Notes: a model not told the origin generated them from the letters alone. 64,000 nt of DNA from Solwaraspora sp. WMMA2056 (GCF_030345095.1 NZ_CP128360.1:4278001-4342000), one strand, 5' to 3'. Positions 56,201 to 63,354 are shown, counted from the first letter of the stretch. A program made the numbers and translations.

Positions 56201-56368
56201 CACCCCGGCATCGGCCAGCTCGGTGGGGCTGAACCGCCGTATGCTGGTCACGCCGTCTCGGATGTTGCGCCAGTACGCCTGCGGCGTGTCCGCACCCGGT
56301 AGCCGCAACGCCATGCCGATGATGGCGATCCGCCGGTCGTCGGTGCCCCCGCGCGTCGGCACGCTCAT
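47198..56368 (-). CDS. Hybrid PKS-NRPS megasynthase (KS-AT-ACP-AMT-LLM-C-A-PCP)
   Basis: 3056 residues from ATG 56368, chosen because it overlaps the exporter stop (ATGA). Ketosynthase about 10-430: Cys189 in SGCSTA, His325 in HGTGT and His365. Acyltransferase about 540-860: Ser658 in GHSIGEY, with RAFHS favouring malonyl-CoA. ACP: Ser989 in GADSLAM. A Pro/Glu linker spans about 1030-1085. PLP aminotransferase (GSAM type) about 1110-1545: Lys1388 in YGKLLGGG. Luciferase-like monooxygenase about 1594-1945. Condensation about 1970-2420: HHIVIDA, His2098/Asp2103. Adenylation about 2445-2890: YTSGSTGRPKGV, and Lys in NNKVD. PCP: Ser2992 in GGHSINA. No ketoreductase and no thioesterase. The specificity pocket read by eye, DALMTGVVIK, is closest to tyrosine codes. 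Predicted product: an amino- and hydroxyl-bearing polyketide amide. Confidence 0.9.
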   Translation of the reverse strand: MSVPTRGGTDDRRIAIIGMALRLPGADTPQAYWRNIRDGVTSIRRFSPTELADAGVPAGLRESPDFVAVSGVLDDIDSFDAEFFGMSVQEARTVDPQHRLFLQTCYHALENGGYAGARPDTRVGIFAGVGYHLYPLNTYLRNNLPDARWDGDFGPAFQVALGNFNDFAATRVAYRLGLTGPAVTVQSGCSTALVAVHLAGQALLAGDADLALAGASAVHTPQILGYRHVKGTILSRSGRCRAFDASSDGTVGGNGVAAVLLKRYDRAVADGDTIHAVILGGGVNNDGATKTSYAAPSAAGQRDAILRAFDVAGVSPDTIGYLEAHGTGTYKGDPIEFDAMTAAYRRHTDRTGYCAIGSAKPAIGHLDACAGLAGLIKAVLVLRHGTIPPLVGFERPNPALDLAASPFVIPTEGRDWPDLPGPRRAGVTALAVGGTNVHLILEAPPPAVRALPPTTSPGDTTISGGTAPPATAAPVAVPLSAHHPDSLRTLARRMREHLSADPGLELADLAATVALGRPHLPHRLVVTGATTSALGQALDDYLAAPQRHHPARVAAGSAPGPVAPVLVYGGQGTSYTGMAGPLYRRYPQVREVLDACEAYQRRTGGPSVLTPLLATATGVGDRIWPADVAQPALFAYQAALTRLWHTLGVVPRLVAGHSIGEYAALAAAGALSVEDGLRLTGLRGRLMREHTAPGGMVAVFAGRSAVDELLATDGRLDLAATNAAEQQVVAGPVAAIDAVCTLLDRLGWRWQRLAVDRAFHSALLDPILHRLGEAVATIGWAPLQTPLVSSVDGAVLPVGHRPDPAYLVRQTRLPVRFDLVMAALATATSDGSDPGSPTGVPVLEVGPHPSLVGLLRCALPCSPVLAAQRRDAELDQHLDTCARLYAHGVDLDWETLLGTGHQRRIPLPAYPFQRRIHWTGPPLARTEPGGSMVDDDTARDADTTITAEPTAPDLDPVVERVREISARHLGCAPDDIVVDRPFVAMGADSLAMINALREFEGEFGVRLAMRELFEEADTAAKLSRLILSRRAPVGSAPPAAVPPPAAAPPLPPAAAPPPEPPPEPEPEPAPARAPRPASSLAAAPGVDVHGPRVVVAHDAGQAGSAVDDRAQAHLDDLRQRFVAKTRRSKEIAQRYRGVLADSRAVVGFRSATKEMLYPIAGQRAKGAWLEDVDGNRYVDITMGFGVLLFGHEPDFVADAVREHLSRGIQLGPRSVDTGEAARLLSELTGMPRVAFANSGTEANSAAIRLARAATGRDTIVTFHGSYHGHADNVLGRSVGTGADRTTVPVSTGIPASAVADLVVLDYGVPESLQVIEALGERLAAVVVEPVQSRHPSLQPAEFLHQLRDITRRYGIVLMFDEMLTGFRPHPRGAQGLFGVTPDLATYGKLLGGGFPIGAIAGRADIMDGVDGGFWRYGDDSRPQRETTFFGGTYIQHPVSMAAARAVLTRLTAHSPRLQQELNARTDRLVGTLNSLFTEEEYPLRLGHVGSQFRFEHHADLELLYHHLLLKGVYVWEWRNFFLSTAHTDDDVDTVIEAVRDSLRQMRADGLLPRPPGAAVTAPNSNGTPRREPTVRTEPTAGVAPAGGPGPASGAARRAPDFSVYFFGDYPPGSGPADPYELIVDTARFADQHGFHALWIPERHFHSFGGVFPNPVVLAAALARETSRIRLHAGSVVLPLHDPIRVAEEWSMVDRLSGGRVGIGCAPGWHAGDFVLAPEHFGTHRDVMYRHLDQVRRLWRGEAVERRSGTGEPVEIRTLPRPVQATPPMFVAVVGNPESYERAAEHDLGVVTNLMSQSVEQLADNVRRYRRTRAAHGLDPDGGRVVVLVHTYLGADSAEARAEAFAPLQAYLRSSLSLFGQLTNSLGFQVDLDNTDADDLDYVFRRAYDRYCEARALIGSPDDGARLIEALTAAGVDEVAALVDFGASPEQVRAGLPYLDRLRARYQTPAGQPAAGTVAAAPGVLPDRSGPVSRGQARMWFLERLHPGQGTYNEPIAVRLDGPLDVSALRVALDQLVARHPALRTVFPERDGEPVQVVRGRSTVELTVEERTGHDEDEAVRQVLADEVRRVFDLARGPLLVTRLLRWSPERHVLVLSLHHIVIDAASVAVLARDLSTVYRAALDGRPAELPELTVDCLGLARREADADGGQRDEQAGLDYWRERLAGELPVLDLPTDRPRPPVRSGAGASVRRRLDPQLSGLLSRLSGAHRSTLFMTMLAGYAATLRRFTRDDQVVVGTPVSVRPGGAEDVVGFFLNTVALRLDLSGDPTFTDLLTQVRDTALDAYGHAHVPFDAVVGAVGPDRDPSRTPIFQTIVEFDNGGDPLPLDLPRVTARTLAHRAERAVTDLALYVTRHPDGIDCRLEYSTDLFVADSAERLLSYLVAILAAAVDRPDTPISALVGVLDTDRYTLARRGAGRQRELPPGGVHDAVRQWAVHTPQAVAVIGGGTVLTYRQLDEQATVLAHRLARHGTAVGDIVALWLPRSPEFIVAALAVLRTGAAYLPLDPSLDGRQVRFMVSDSAARVVLATGADAAPDLPEGVHLLRVDDPGDDPGGGYGSGHGGPGRAADDPDPACYVMYTSGSTGRPKGVVITHRGVANLCQWYRDELALTPDDRGAVVCGQSFDASMLEIWPMLQVGASLTIADDAVRLDSMALARWLRTAGVSVAMLPTPIGEGLLSLPVAAQPRLRHLTVGGQQLRVRPQPGVPYVVRNVYGPTETTVIATSEVVAAASTGSDGPIPIGRPLDNVRVEVRDEGGGLAPVGAVGELFIGGAGVGRGYLNRPELTAQRFVDDPAGGPGSRCYRTGDLVRWTADGALVFLGRTDDQVKIRGNRVEPGETSAVLRGLDLVADGVVVARRDRRDEAYLAGYVVPAPGVAHDGLADRLVAALSRHLPDVLIPRVWAVLPALPQTGNNKVDHAGLPEPTIRTGMPAPLAPQPAPPPAAPPAGALAGVHEPTGATLADTVRALWAAELDQDPRRIDHDVSFFALGGHSINAMRLLNRVREATAVDYPALEFFRAPTIAAMVGRLRGTVTAAPPGPVRAAVDDAPGHRVRGAL

Positions 56369-57657
56369 GTCGGTGCCCGCCGACGGGCCCACAGCACGGC
56401 GAGGAAGGCCAGCGCCAACAGCACCGCCACTCCGTGGAACACGGTGACAACAGTCAATGGGCTGAGCCGCTCCAACAGGAAGGAGCAGGCGACCATGCCG
56501 ACGCCGAAGCCGAGGTTCTCCACGGTGGCGGAGAACCCGAAGACGTACCCGCGCTGATCGTCCGGGGCGGCCTGGAGCCGAGTGGTGTAGGCGATCTCGG
56601 TGAAGCCGTCGGCGATGCCGGCGGCCAGGGCGACCAGGACGGCCAGCGGTAGCGGCGGCGCGGTGAAGGCGAGGATGAACGCCACCGACATGACGGCCGC
56701 GCCGGCGGCGAACGCGCGCTCGTTGATGGTCCGACCGGTCCGTACGGCCCAGCGGGCGACCGCCCGCTGCGCGATGATGTTGCCGATCGCCCAGGTGGCC
56801 CAGAACTGCGACATGAACGCGGCCGGATGCTCCGGATCGAGCAGAGTGGACAGCACCGGCAGACCGACGTTGTGCGAGGCCGAGCCGAACGCGTCGACGG
56901 CGCGCAGGCTGACCAGCGCCAACAGGATCGGAGTCAGCCGCAGGTAGCGCAGGGCCGTCATCTGCTCCGCGAGAAACCCGGCGCGCCGCGGCGCGTCGGC
57001 CGGCCCGGACACCGGCACGGACGACTGCGACGCGCCAGCGGTGGGCGCCGCCGGACGCACACTGCGGGTGGTGATCGGCAGCCGCGCCAGGACCGCGGCC
57101 GAGAAGAGGAACGCCCCGGCGTCGATGAGGAACGCACCGGTGTAGCCGACCGTGGAGACCAGTACGCCGGCCGAGGCGAAGCCGGCTACCATCGCCAGCG
57201 ACCGGCCGGTGGCGAGCAGCGCGTTTGCCCGTACCCGCTGGTCCGCACCGACGATCTCGGGGATGCTGCTGCGCAGCGCGACGCTGGTGACGGTCGCGCC
57301 GGCACCGGTGACGACCGCTACGGCGTACAGCAGGCCGACCTGCGCGGTGGCTGGCGCGACGACCAGGACGATCAGGGCGAAAGCCTGGGTGACGTCGGAC
57401 GTCACCATGAGCCGTTTGCGGTCGAACCGGGAAGCCAGGGTGCCGGCACCGAATCCGCTGAGGACGCTGGTGCCCAGCCGTAGCGCCAGGAAAAGTCCGG
57501 TCTGCAACGCGCTGCCGGTCAGCGAGTACGCGAACAGGCTCAGCGCGATCATGTCCAGGTAGGAGCCGTATGCCGAAACCGCGTTGCCGACCACCAGGAA
57601 CCGGAAGTGTCGCATCCCGGCATCCGTTCGGCCCGGACCGTGCTCCGTGACCGTCAC
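56365..57657 (-). CDS. MFS transporter (probable product exporter)
   Basis: About 430 residues with roughly 12 membrane helices: FRFLVVGNAVSAYGSYLDMIALSLFAY as helix 1, then the loop ASRFDRKRLM between helices 2 and 3 (the family-conserved G-x3-D-R pattern). It resembles the enterobactin-exporter-like MFS group. The stop overlaps the megasynthase start, so it heads that operon and probably exports the product. Start uncertain: GTG 57657 used; ATG 57615 or GTG 57777 are possible, none with a clear SD. Confidence 0.85.
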   Translation of the reverse strand: MTVTEHGPGRTDAGMRHFRFLVVGNAVSAYGSYLDMIALSLFAYSLTGSALQTGLFLALRLGTSVLSGFGAGTLASRFDRKRLMVTSDVTQAFALIVLVVAPATAQVGLLYAVAVVTGAGATVTSVALRSSIPEIVGADQRVRANALLATGRSLAMVAGFASAGVLVSTVGYTGAFLIDAGAFLFSAAVLARLPITTRSVRPAAPTAGASQSSVPVSGPADAPRRAGFLAEQMTALRYLRLTPILLALVSLRAVDAFGSASHNVGLPVLSTLLDPEHPAAFMSQFWATWAIGNIIAQRAVARWAVRTGRTINERAFAAGAAVMSVAFILAFTAPPLPLAVLVALAAGIADGFTEIAYTTRLQAAPDDQRGYVFGFSATVENLGFGVGMVACSFLLERLSPLTVVTVFHGVAVLLALAFLAVLWARRRAPT

Positions 57658-57990
57658 GGGCAGCCGGCGGGTACGTCGGGGGTCGCGGGCCCTGGTCGTG
57701 GAGGCTGGCCGGCGGAGCGGACTGGGTGCGGCAAGCTGTGCCCCCAAGGACGATGGTCGCCGTTGGCGTGTGGTCACGTGATGACTACCGCCCGTCAGGG
57801 TATGGGACGACGTCGATCTGATCAAGAACTACTGTGGATGACGGTGGGGCCGGCGGTGCCGTGCGTGGTCGACAACCCGCCGCTGGCCCCGCGAACGAGC
57901 GGGGCCAGCGGCGCGGACCACCGCAGCCACGTCGGGCAGGACTCCGCGACCTGCGCCTGCGTCCGCTCGCGCAGGCGGTGCGGGGGAGCG
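57658..57990. other. Intergenic region holding the exporter promoter
   Basis: 333 bases between the exporter start and the epoxide hydrolase stop, both on the minus strand. The left half should contain the megasynthase operon promoter, but I could not identify it with confidence. The right half holds the hairpin at 57880-57911. If the exporter really starts at GTG 57777, the gap shrinks by 120 bases. Confidence 0.4.
57880..57911 (-). terminator. Hairpin terminator after the epoxide hydrolase
   Basis: Perfect 13-bp stem CCGCTGGCCCCGC (57880-57892) with its complement at 57899-57911 and a 6-base loop GAACGA. It lies 80 bases downstream of the hydrolase stop (minus strand) and separates that gene from the megasynthase operon. 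Confidence 0.72.
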
Positions 57991-58923
57991 CTACCTGGCG
58001 TCCTGCCGCTCCAGCCAGTTCAGGATCGCCTGGTTCGTACCTTCCGGCTTCTCCTGCTGGATCCAGTGGCCGCAGTCCAGGGTGACCACGTCCACGTTGG
58101 GCACGAACTCCGCGAGTCGGTCAGACTTCGTGATCGTGTCCCGATCGCCGTAGATCATGAGGGTGGGCTGGTGGATGATCGGGTCGACGTCCGCCAGCAG
58201 GTGCCAGTTGCGGTCGAGGTTGCGGTACCAGTTGACGCTGCCGGTGAAGCCGGTCGACTCGAAGGCGGAGACGAAGACGGCCAGTTCGCTGTCGCTCATC
58301 ACGGGCTCACCGAGCGGCGCTTGCGCCCGGGCGAGATCGATCAACGCCATGCCCGGCTGAGGTTCCCTGAGCGGGACGTTCTTGCGGTACAGGTTGCGCA
58401 GGAACCGGTACGTGTTCTCGTCGAAGACGGCGTCCGCGACGCCTGGCTGTCGGTTGAAGTGGACGAAGTAGAAGTCGCCGCCGAGTACGGCCTCCATCAG
58501 CTCGATCCATGGTGTCCCGCCGCGCTCCTGGTACGGCAGGCTCAGGTTGATCACCCTGTTCACCCGGCGCGGATGCAGCAGGGTCAGCCCCCAGACGACC
58601 ATCGCACCCCAGTCGTGACCGACGAAGGTGGCGTCCTCGTATCCGTAGTGATCGAGAAGTGCGACGAGGTCACCCGACAGGTGTGCGATGTCGTAGTCGG
58701 TGACCTCGGTCGGGCGCGACGAGTTGCCGTATCCCCGCTGGTTCGGGGCGATGACGTGGTAGCCCGCCTTGGCCAGGGCGGGCATCTGGTGACGCCAGGA
58801 GTAGGCGTGCTCCGGCCAGCCGTGACAGAGCACGATCGGCCGTCCGGCGTTCCGCCGGCCGGCTTCGAAGACTTCGAGTTTGACACCGTTGACGGGAACA
58901 AGGCTGGGTTCGGGGAAATTCAT
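57991..58923 (-). CDS. Alpha/beta hydrolase, epoxide hydrolase-like
   Basis: 310 residues. Oxyanion-hole HGWPEHAYSW, nucleophile Asp in GHDWGAMV (Asp rather than Ser marks the epoxide hydrolase/dehalogenase branch), NQRGYGNSS, acid in YGDRDTITKS, and base His in LDCGHWIQQE. It opens an epoxide, or less likely removes halogen, via an alkyl-enzyme ester. ATG 58923. Divergent from the WYL regulator 63 bases away across a perfect inverted repeat, which suggests regulation by that protein. Confidence 0.87.
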   Translation of the reverse strand: MNFPEPSLVPVNGVKLEVFEAGRRNAGRPIVLCHGWPEHAYSWRHQMPALAKAGYHVIAPNQRGYGNSSRPTEVTDYDIAHLSGDLVALLDHYGYEDATFVGHDWGAMVVWGLTLLHPRRVNRVINLSLPYQERGGTPWIELMEAVLGGDFYFVHFNRQPGVADAVFDENTYRFLRNLYRKNVPLREPQPGMALIDLARAQAPLGEPVMSDSELAVFVSAFESTGFTGSVNWYRNLDRNWHLLADVDPIIHQPTLMIYGDRDTITKSDRLAEFVPNVDVVTLDCGHWIQQEKPEGTNQAILNWLERQDAR

Positions 58924-58943
58924 GCCGCCATCCTGCCGACCGA

Positions 58944-58966
58944 AACCGGTCACCTCATGACCGGTT
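58944..58966. promoter_or_regulatory. Palindromic operator between hydrolase and WYL regulator
   Basis: Perfect 9-bp inverted repeat AACCGGTCA, 5-base spacer CCTCA, then TGACCGGTT. It is centred in the 63-base divergent region and overlaps a possible -10 TAATCT (58966-58971) for the regulator. The likely binding site of the WYL protein itself. Confidence 0.7.
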
Positions 58967-58986
58967 AATCTGACAATCTTGGCCGC

Positions 58987-59967
58987 ATGCGCACCGACCG
59001 GCTGGTGGCCGTACTCCTGCTGCTGCAGCAGCGCGAACAGGTGACGGCGGCGGAGGTCGCCCGAGAGTTGGAGGTCTCCGAGCGCACCGCCCGCCGCGAC
59101 CTCGACGCCCTGGCCATGGCCGGGGTACCCGTCTACGCCACGCAGGGCCGGGGCGGTGGCTGGCGTCTCGTCGGCGGTGCCCGTACCGACCTGTCCGGGT
59201 TGACCGCGGGTGAGGCCCGCGCGCTGTTCCTGGTCGCCGGCCCGGCCTCGGCCACGACGCCGGCGGTGAGATCCGCGCTGCGCAAGCTCGTCCGCGCGCT
59301 GCCGGAGCCCTTCCGGGCGCAGGCCGAGGCGGCGGCGTCGTCGATCGCCGTCGACCCGCAACGCTGGGGGGTGAGCCGGGTCGACCGCCCGCGCCCCCGC
59401 TTTCTCGACGAACTCCAGGACGCGGCGATCCGGGGCGTCCAGGTGCGGCTCGGCTACGTCGACAGCACCGGCACCGTGACCGAGCGGACCGTCCACCCGC
59501 TGGGCGTCGTCGCCAAGGGGTCGTCGTGGTACCTCGTCGCCACCACCGGGGCCGGCCGGCGGACCTTCCGGGTCGACCGCGTGTCGTCCGTCGACCCGAC
59601 CGTCGACCCGGTGCACCGGCCTGCCGACTTCGACCTTGCCGGCAGCTGGCGGGAGATCGCCGACGAGGTCGACCGCAGGCGGATGCCCGTCGAGGTCCAG
59701 GCGGTCTGCGTGCCTGACGGGATAGCCACGCTGCGGATGGCGCTCGGCGATCGTCTCGAGGTGGGCAGCCCGACGGCCGACGGCCGTATCGAGGTCGTGA
59801 TCCGTGGCTACGACGAGTACTCGCTCGCCGGCGAGCTCGCCTGGCTTGTCGAATGGCTCGAGGTGACCGGCCCGGCGGGTGTGCGGGAACACCTGGCCGC
59901 GATCGGCACCGCGCTCGTCGAGCGATACGGCGGAACCGCCCGAAGTCCGAGGCTGCTCCTTCGATAG
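58987..59967 (+). CDS. DeoR-type HTH/WYL-domain transcriptional regulator
   Basis: 326 residues. Winged HTH about 1-60 (RTDRLVAVLLLLQQ, then TAAEVARELEVSERTARRDLDAL and a GGGWRL wing). The WYL domain about 140-225 includes the literal SSWYLVA and FRVDRV motif, and a WCX-type C-terminal domain follows (about 235-320). WYL proteins sense ligands, often nucleic acid-related or small metabolites. It probably controls itself and the divergent epoxide hydrolase. Confidence 0.88.
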   Translation: MRTDRLVAVLLLLQQREQVTAAEVARELEVSERTARRDLDALAMAGVPVYATQGRGGGWRLVGGARTDLSGLTAGEARALFLVAGPASATTPAVRSALRKLVRALPEPFRAQAEAAASSIAVDPQRWGVSRVDRPRPRFLDELQDAAIRGVQVRLGYVDSTGTVTERTVHPLGVVAKGSSWYLVATTGAGRRTFRVDRVSSVDPTVDPVHRPADFDLAGSWREIADEVDRRRMPVEVQAVCVPDGIATLRMALGDRLEVGSPTADGRIEVVIRGYDEYSLAGELAWLVEWLEVTGPAGVREHLAAIGTALVERYGGTARSPRLLLR

Positions 59968-60055
59968 CCGGAAGATAGGTTCCCTTTATGCCTGCCCCTG
60001 TTTCCTGATGACCAGCGGCGCCGATGGTCGGACGTCGACAGGGAAGGAGCCTCCA

Positions 60056-60202
60056 ATGACGATCAACAAGGTGGTGGCAGCTGTGGTCGCGGCCATGTTC
60101 GCGCTCACCGTCGTCGTGACCGGGCCGGACACCGGGAAGGTCACCGCCGGCCCGGCCGACCTTGCCGCGTCGCTCACGTCGGGTGACACGCCGTGGGACT
60201 GA
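60056..60202 (+). CDS. Small secreted peptide
   Basis: 48 residues: short basic start MTINK, hydrophobic helix about 6-22 (VVAAVVAAMFALTVVVT), then a short exported part ending GDTPWD. GGAAGGAG lies 6 bases before ATG 60056, a strong SD, which argues that this tiny frame is translated. It converges with the SARP-NB-ARC-TPR regulator gene, overlapping its 3' end by 29 bases. Secreted or processed peptides next to TPR regulators recall peptide pheromone systems, but no receptor interaction is shown here. Confidence 0.62.
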   Translation: MTINKVVAAVVAAMFALTVVVTGPDTGKVTAGPADLAASLTSGDTPWD

Positions 60203-63185
60203 CCGGCTCCGTCAGCTGTCGTCGCAGGTCGCTCACCCGCTCCAGCCACCGCCGCGCGCCGATCTCGGTGAACGCCTCCTCGGCGTCCACCAGCCGGCGC
60301 CGCACCGTCGGCTGGTCGCCGTGCCGCAGCGCCAGCTCCGCCAGCATCAGGATCGCCCGCCCTTCGATCAGACGATTCCCGGTACGACGGGTCTGTCCGA
60401 GCACCTCGGTGAGTGCCTCCCGGGCCTGGTCGAGTTGCCCCCGCTGGATCCGTACCGCGCCGATCCCCAGCCAGGCGTAGATCTTGCCGACCGGGTCGTC
60501 GGTCGTCGTGGTGGTTTCCAGCACCTCGGTGAACTCGGCCTCCGCCTGCTCGTACTCGCCCTGGGCGAGATACAACTGACCCAGCCGGTGCCGTGCCTGG
60601 GCAGCGACCCGACGGGCCCCGACATCGGTGCAGATCGCCAGAGCAGCGCGTAGCAGCCGCTCACACTCCTCCGGTTCCGCACGGTCGGTGCGCAGTTGGG
60701 CGAGGTTGATGAGCACGTGTGCCTCGGCCACCCGGTCGCCAGCGGTACGCAGGTCCGGCAGGGCGCGCAGATACCGCGACTCGGCCCGGTCCTCCCGTCC
60801 ACGCAGGCGGTCGATCGAGGCCAGGCTCCGCAGGGCCAGCCCCCGGCCGCGTCGATCGTCGGTGCCCTCGAACCAGGACAGTGCCCGTGACAGGTCGCTT
60901 TCGGCGTCCTGGAGCCGTTGCTCAATCAGCGCCAGACCTGCCCGCGAGCAGCGCACCGCCGCCTCCCCGTACCCGTCGCCGTGCCGGATGGTGGTCTCCA
61001 GCGCGACGTCATGCGTGTGGAGCCAGTCCTCGCGGTGCAGTTTCGCCTCGAACAACGTCACCGCGGCGACGGCGAGATTCCAGCAGAGATCACCGAACCG
61101 AAGATCGGCGGCGACCCGGACGCTCGCGACCAGGCCGGCATGTTCCGAGGCGAGCCACTCGATCGGGTCGGCGAGCAGCGACTCCACCAGGTGTTGCGGA
61201 AGCTCCCACAGAACCACTGTGGAGTACAGGACGGTGTAGTCTCCGCCGTACTCCCGGCGGTGGGCGGCCCGGGCCAGGAACAGCAGGCACCGCAGGTACC
61301 GCTCCATCGCGGCCGCTCGCTCCGCAGCCGGCACGTGCGAGTTGAGCAACTCCCGGGCGAAGACCCGCACCAGGTCGTGGAGCCGGTACCGGGCGTGCAC
61401 CCCGGCACCGGCATGGACTTCGACCAGCCGGGCGTCCACGAGCTCGTCGAGCGCGTCCGCGCCGTCGTACAGCTCGACGCCGAGGAGCGGGCCGGCCATC
61501 CAGGTCGCGAAGTCGTTCACGTTGAGTGCGCTGAGCAGAAGGAGCAGCCTGCGGGCCGTGCTTCCCAGCGTGTCGAAGGAGACCGCGAGGGTCGCCCGTA
61601 CCCCGGTCCCCTCCAGGGACAACTCGTCCAGACGGCGGCTCTCGTCGCCGAGCTGGCGGGCCATCCGTGCGATGTCCCAGTGCCCCCGCACCGACAGCTT
61701 TCCGCCGGCGATCTGCAACGCCAGCGGCAGGTGACCACACAGCTCGGCGACCCGTGCCGCCTCCTGCGGTTCGGCCTTCACCCGGTCGGTCCCGATCACC
61801 TGACGGAGCAACTCCACGCTGGCTTCCGGGTCCAGGACATCAAGATCGTGTCGGTACGCCTGACCGAGCGCCGCGAGCGGGCCCCGGCTCGTCACCAGGA
61901 CCGCGACCCCCGGTGCGCCGGGAAGCAACGGCTCCACCTGCCACGGCCCGGCGGCGTCGTCGAGAACGATCAACATCCGGGCGTCGGCCAGCCGGCTGCG
62001 GTACAGGCCGGCCAGCGCGTCCGGCTGGCTGGGGATCACCGAGGGCGCGACGCCCATGGCGCGCAGAAAGTGCTCGTGTACCTGTTCCGGCGTGACTGGG
62101 CGGAGTTCCGTCCCCCGCAGGTGCGCGTACAACTGCCCGTCCGGAAACTGGCTCATGACCGCGCGCGCAGCGTGCAGGGCCAGTGCGCTCTTGCCTACCC
62201 CCGCCGCTCCGCTGATCACTATCAGCGGTGGCGTCTCGTCGGCCGAGGCGTCGGTGAGGGTGGTGCGGATCTCCACGACGGTGCTGCTGCGACCAATGAA
62301 GCCTCGGTGGGACACCGGAAGTTGTCGGGGCACCGGTGGCTGTGCCGTGGGCGCCGGCGGGGCGGATGCGACCCAGGCCACCGTGGAGTCCGCCTCCAGG
62401 ATCGCCCGTTCCATGTCTCTGAGGTCGTCGCCCGGGTCGAGCCCATGCTCCTCGACCAGCATCGTCCGGGCCTGCCGGAAGGCCTCCAGTGCCTCGGCCT
62501 GCCTCCCGTCCCGGTAGAGGGCGAGCATCAGCTGGGCGTGGCCCTTCTCTCGGAGCGGGTGGGCCACCACGAACTGCCGTAGCTCGCCGACGAGCTCGTG
62601 GTGGCGCCCGAGCTCCAACTCCAGCCCGAGACACTCCTCGGTGACGGCCAGACGGTCCTCGTTGAGCTGTACGGCTGCGGACTGGACGAGTCGGCTCCGC
62701 ACGTCCGAGACAGCCTCTCCGCGCCACAGACCAAGCCCCCGGCGGAGAGTCCGCACCGCGGTGGCGTGCTGCCCGGTGCGGGCCGCGTCCCGCCCGAGTG
62801 CCACCAACTGCCGGAAGTGGTGGGCATCCACACTCTCTCCGGCCACCTGGACGGAGTACCCTTTGCCGTGCGTGACGATCACGTCGGGGATTCCGAGTTG
62901 ATCCAGCTGGGAGCGGAGCTTCGAGATGGCGATGTAGATCTGGGCCTGTGCGGTGGACGGTGGCCGTTCGTCCCAGACGGCGGTGATGAGCCGCTCCGCG
63001 GGTATCACCTTGCCGAACTCCAGTAGCAGCGTCGCCAGGATCACCCGCTGCCGGGTCCCCCGGATGTTCTCGGGCCTGCCGTCGACGAGCATGTCGAACG
63101 GACCGAGCAGCCGAAACTGGACGGCGCGGTCGTAGTGCTGTGGCTCCGTCGGGTCGGGCTCACCTCTATCGATGGGTGACTCCAT
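60174..63185 (-). CDS. SARP-family regulator with NB-ARC ATPase and TPR domains
   Basis: 1003 residues. OmpR-type winged HTH about 20-100 (VQFRLLGPFDMLVDG; RQRVILATLLLEFG), bacterial transcriptional activation domain about 105-260, NB-ARC/AP-ATPase about 300-600 with Walker A GAAGVGKSAL (Lys332) and LIVLDDA (Walker B), then TPR repeats about 700-990 (RAEAHV/YLAQGEYEQAEAEF-like units). AfsR/RedD-type SARPs activate antibiotic clusters. The ATG at 63185 has GGAGG 10 bases upstream; an ATG nine bases earlier (63194) sits too close to that SD. Candidate activator of the nearby PKS-NRPS locus; the peptide encoded opposite its 3' end may be its signal. Confidence 0.9.
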   Translation of the reverse strand: MESPIDRGEPDPTEPQHYDRAVQFRLLGPFDMLVDGRPENIRGTRQRVILATLLLEFGKVIPAERLITAVWDERPPSTAQAQIYIAISKLRSQLDQLGIPDVIVTHGKGYSVQVAGESVDAHHFRQLVALGRDAARTGQHATAVRTLRRGLGLWRGEAVSDVRSRLVQSAAVQLNEDRLAVTEECLGLELELGRHHELVGELRQFVVAHPLREKGHAQLMLALYRDGRQAEALEAFRQARTMLVEEHGLDPGDDLRDMERAILEADSTVAWVASAPPAPTAQPPVPRQLPVSHRGFIGRSSTVVEIRTTLTDASADETPPLIVISGAAGVGKSALALHAARAVMSQFPDGQLYAHLRGTELRPVTPEQVHEHFLRAMGVAPSVIPSQPDALAGLYRSRLADARMLIVLDDAAGPWQVEPLLPGAPGVAVLVTSRGPLAALGQAYRHDLDVLDPEASVELLRQVIGTDRVKAEPQEAARVAELCGHLPLALQIAGGKLSVRGHWDIARMARQLGDESRRLDELSLEGTGVRATLAVSFDTLGSTARRLLLLLSALNVNDFATWMAGPLLGVELYDGADALDELVDARLVEVHAGAGVHARYRLHDLVRVFARELLNSHVPAAERAAAMERYLRCLLFLARAAHRREYGGDYTVLYSTVVLWELPQHLVESLLADPIEWLASEHAGLVASVRVAADLRFGDLCWNLAVAAVTLFEAKLHREDWLHTHDVALETTIRHGDGYGEAAVRCSRAGLALIEQRLQDAESDLSRALSWFEGTDDRRGRGLALRSLASIDRLRGREDRAESRYLRALPDLRTAGDRVAEAHVLINLAQLRTDRAEPEECERLLRAALAICTDVGARRVAAQARHRLGQLYLAQGEYEQAEAEFTEVLETTTTTDDPVGKIYAWLGIGAVRIQRGQLDQAREALTEVLGQTRRTGNRLIEGRAILMLAELALRHGDQPTVRRRLVDAEEAFTEIGARRWLERVSDLRRQLTEPVSPTACHPT

Positions 63186-63354
63186 CGATCCCATCCCTCC
63201 GCGCCTGCTACGGCCCACCAAGGTGTTGCCCGCAAGGCTACCCGACGGTGACAGCCCGAAGTGGCGTCGGCGGAGGTGCGTCATGTTGCACCGGCTGCCA
63301 ACGACACGGTGACCAGGTGCGACCCGTCAGCTGAAGACGGTGCGACCGCCGTAC

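Noticed and set aside
47198-57657. Reading the megasynthase as an iturin-type lipopeptide synthetase fed by the island ligases
   Set aside because: No ligase is in or near the operon, the catabolic island has its own operator, and the two loci are separated by unrelated genes.
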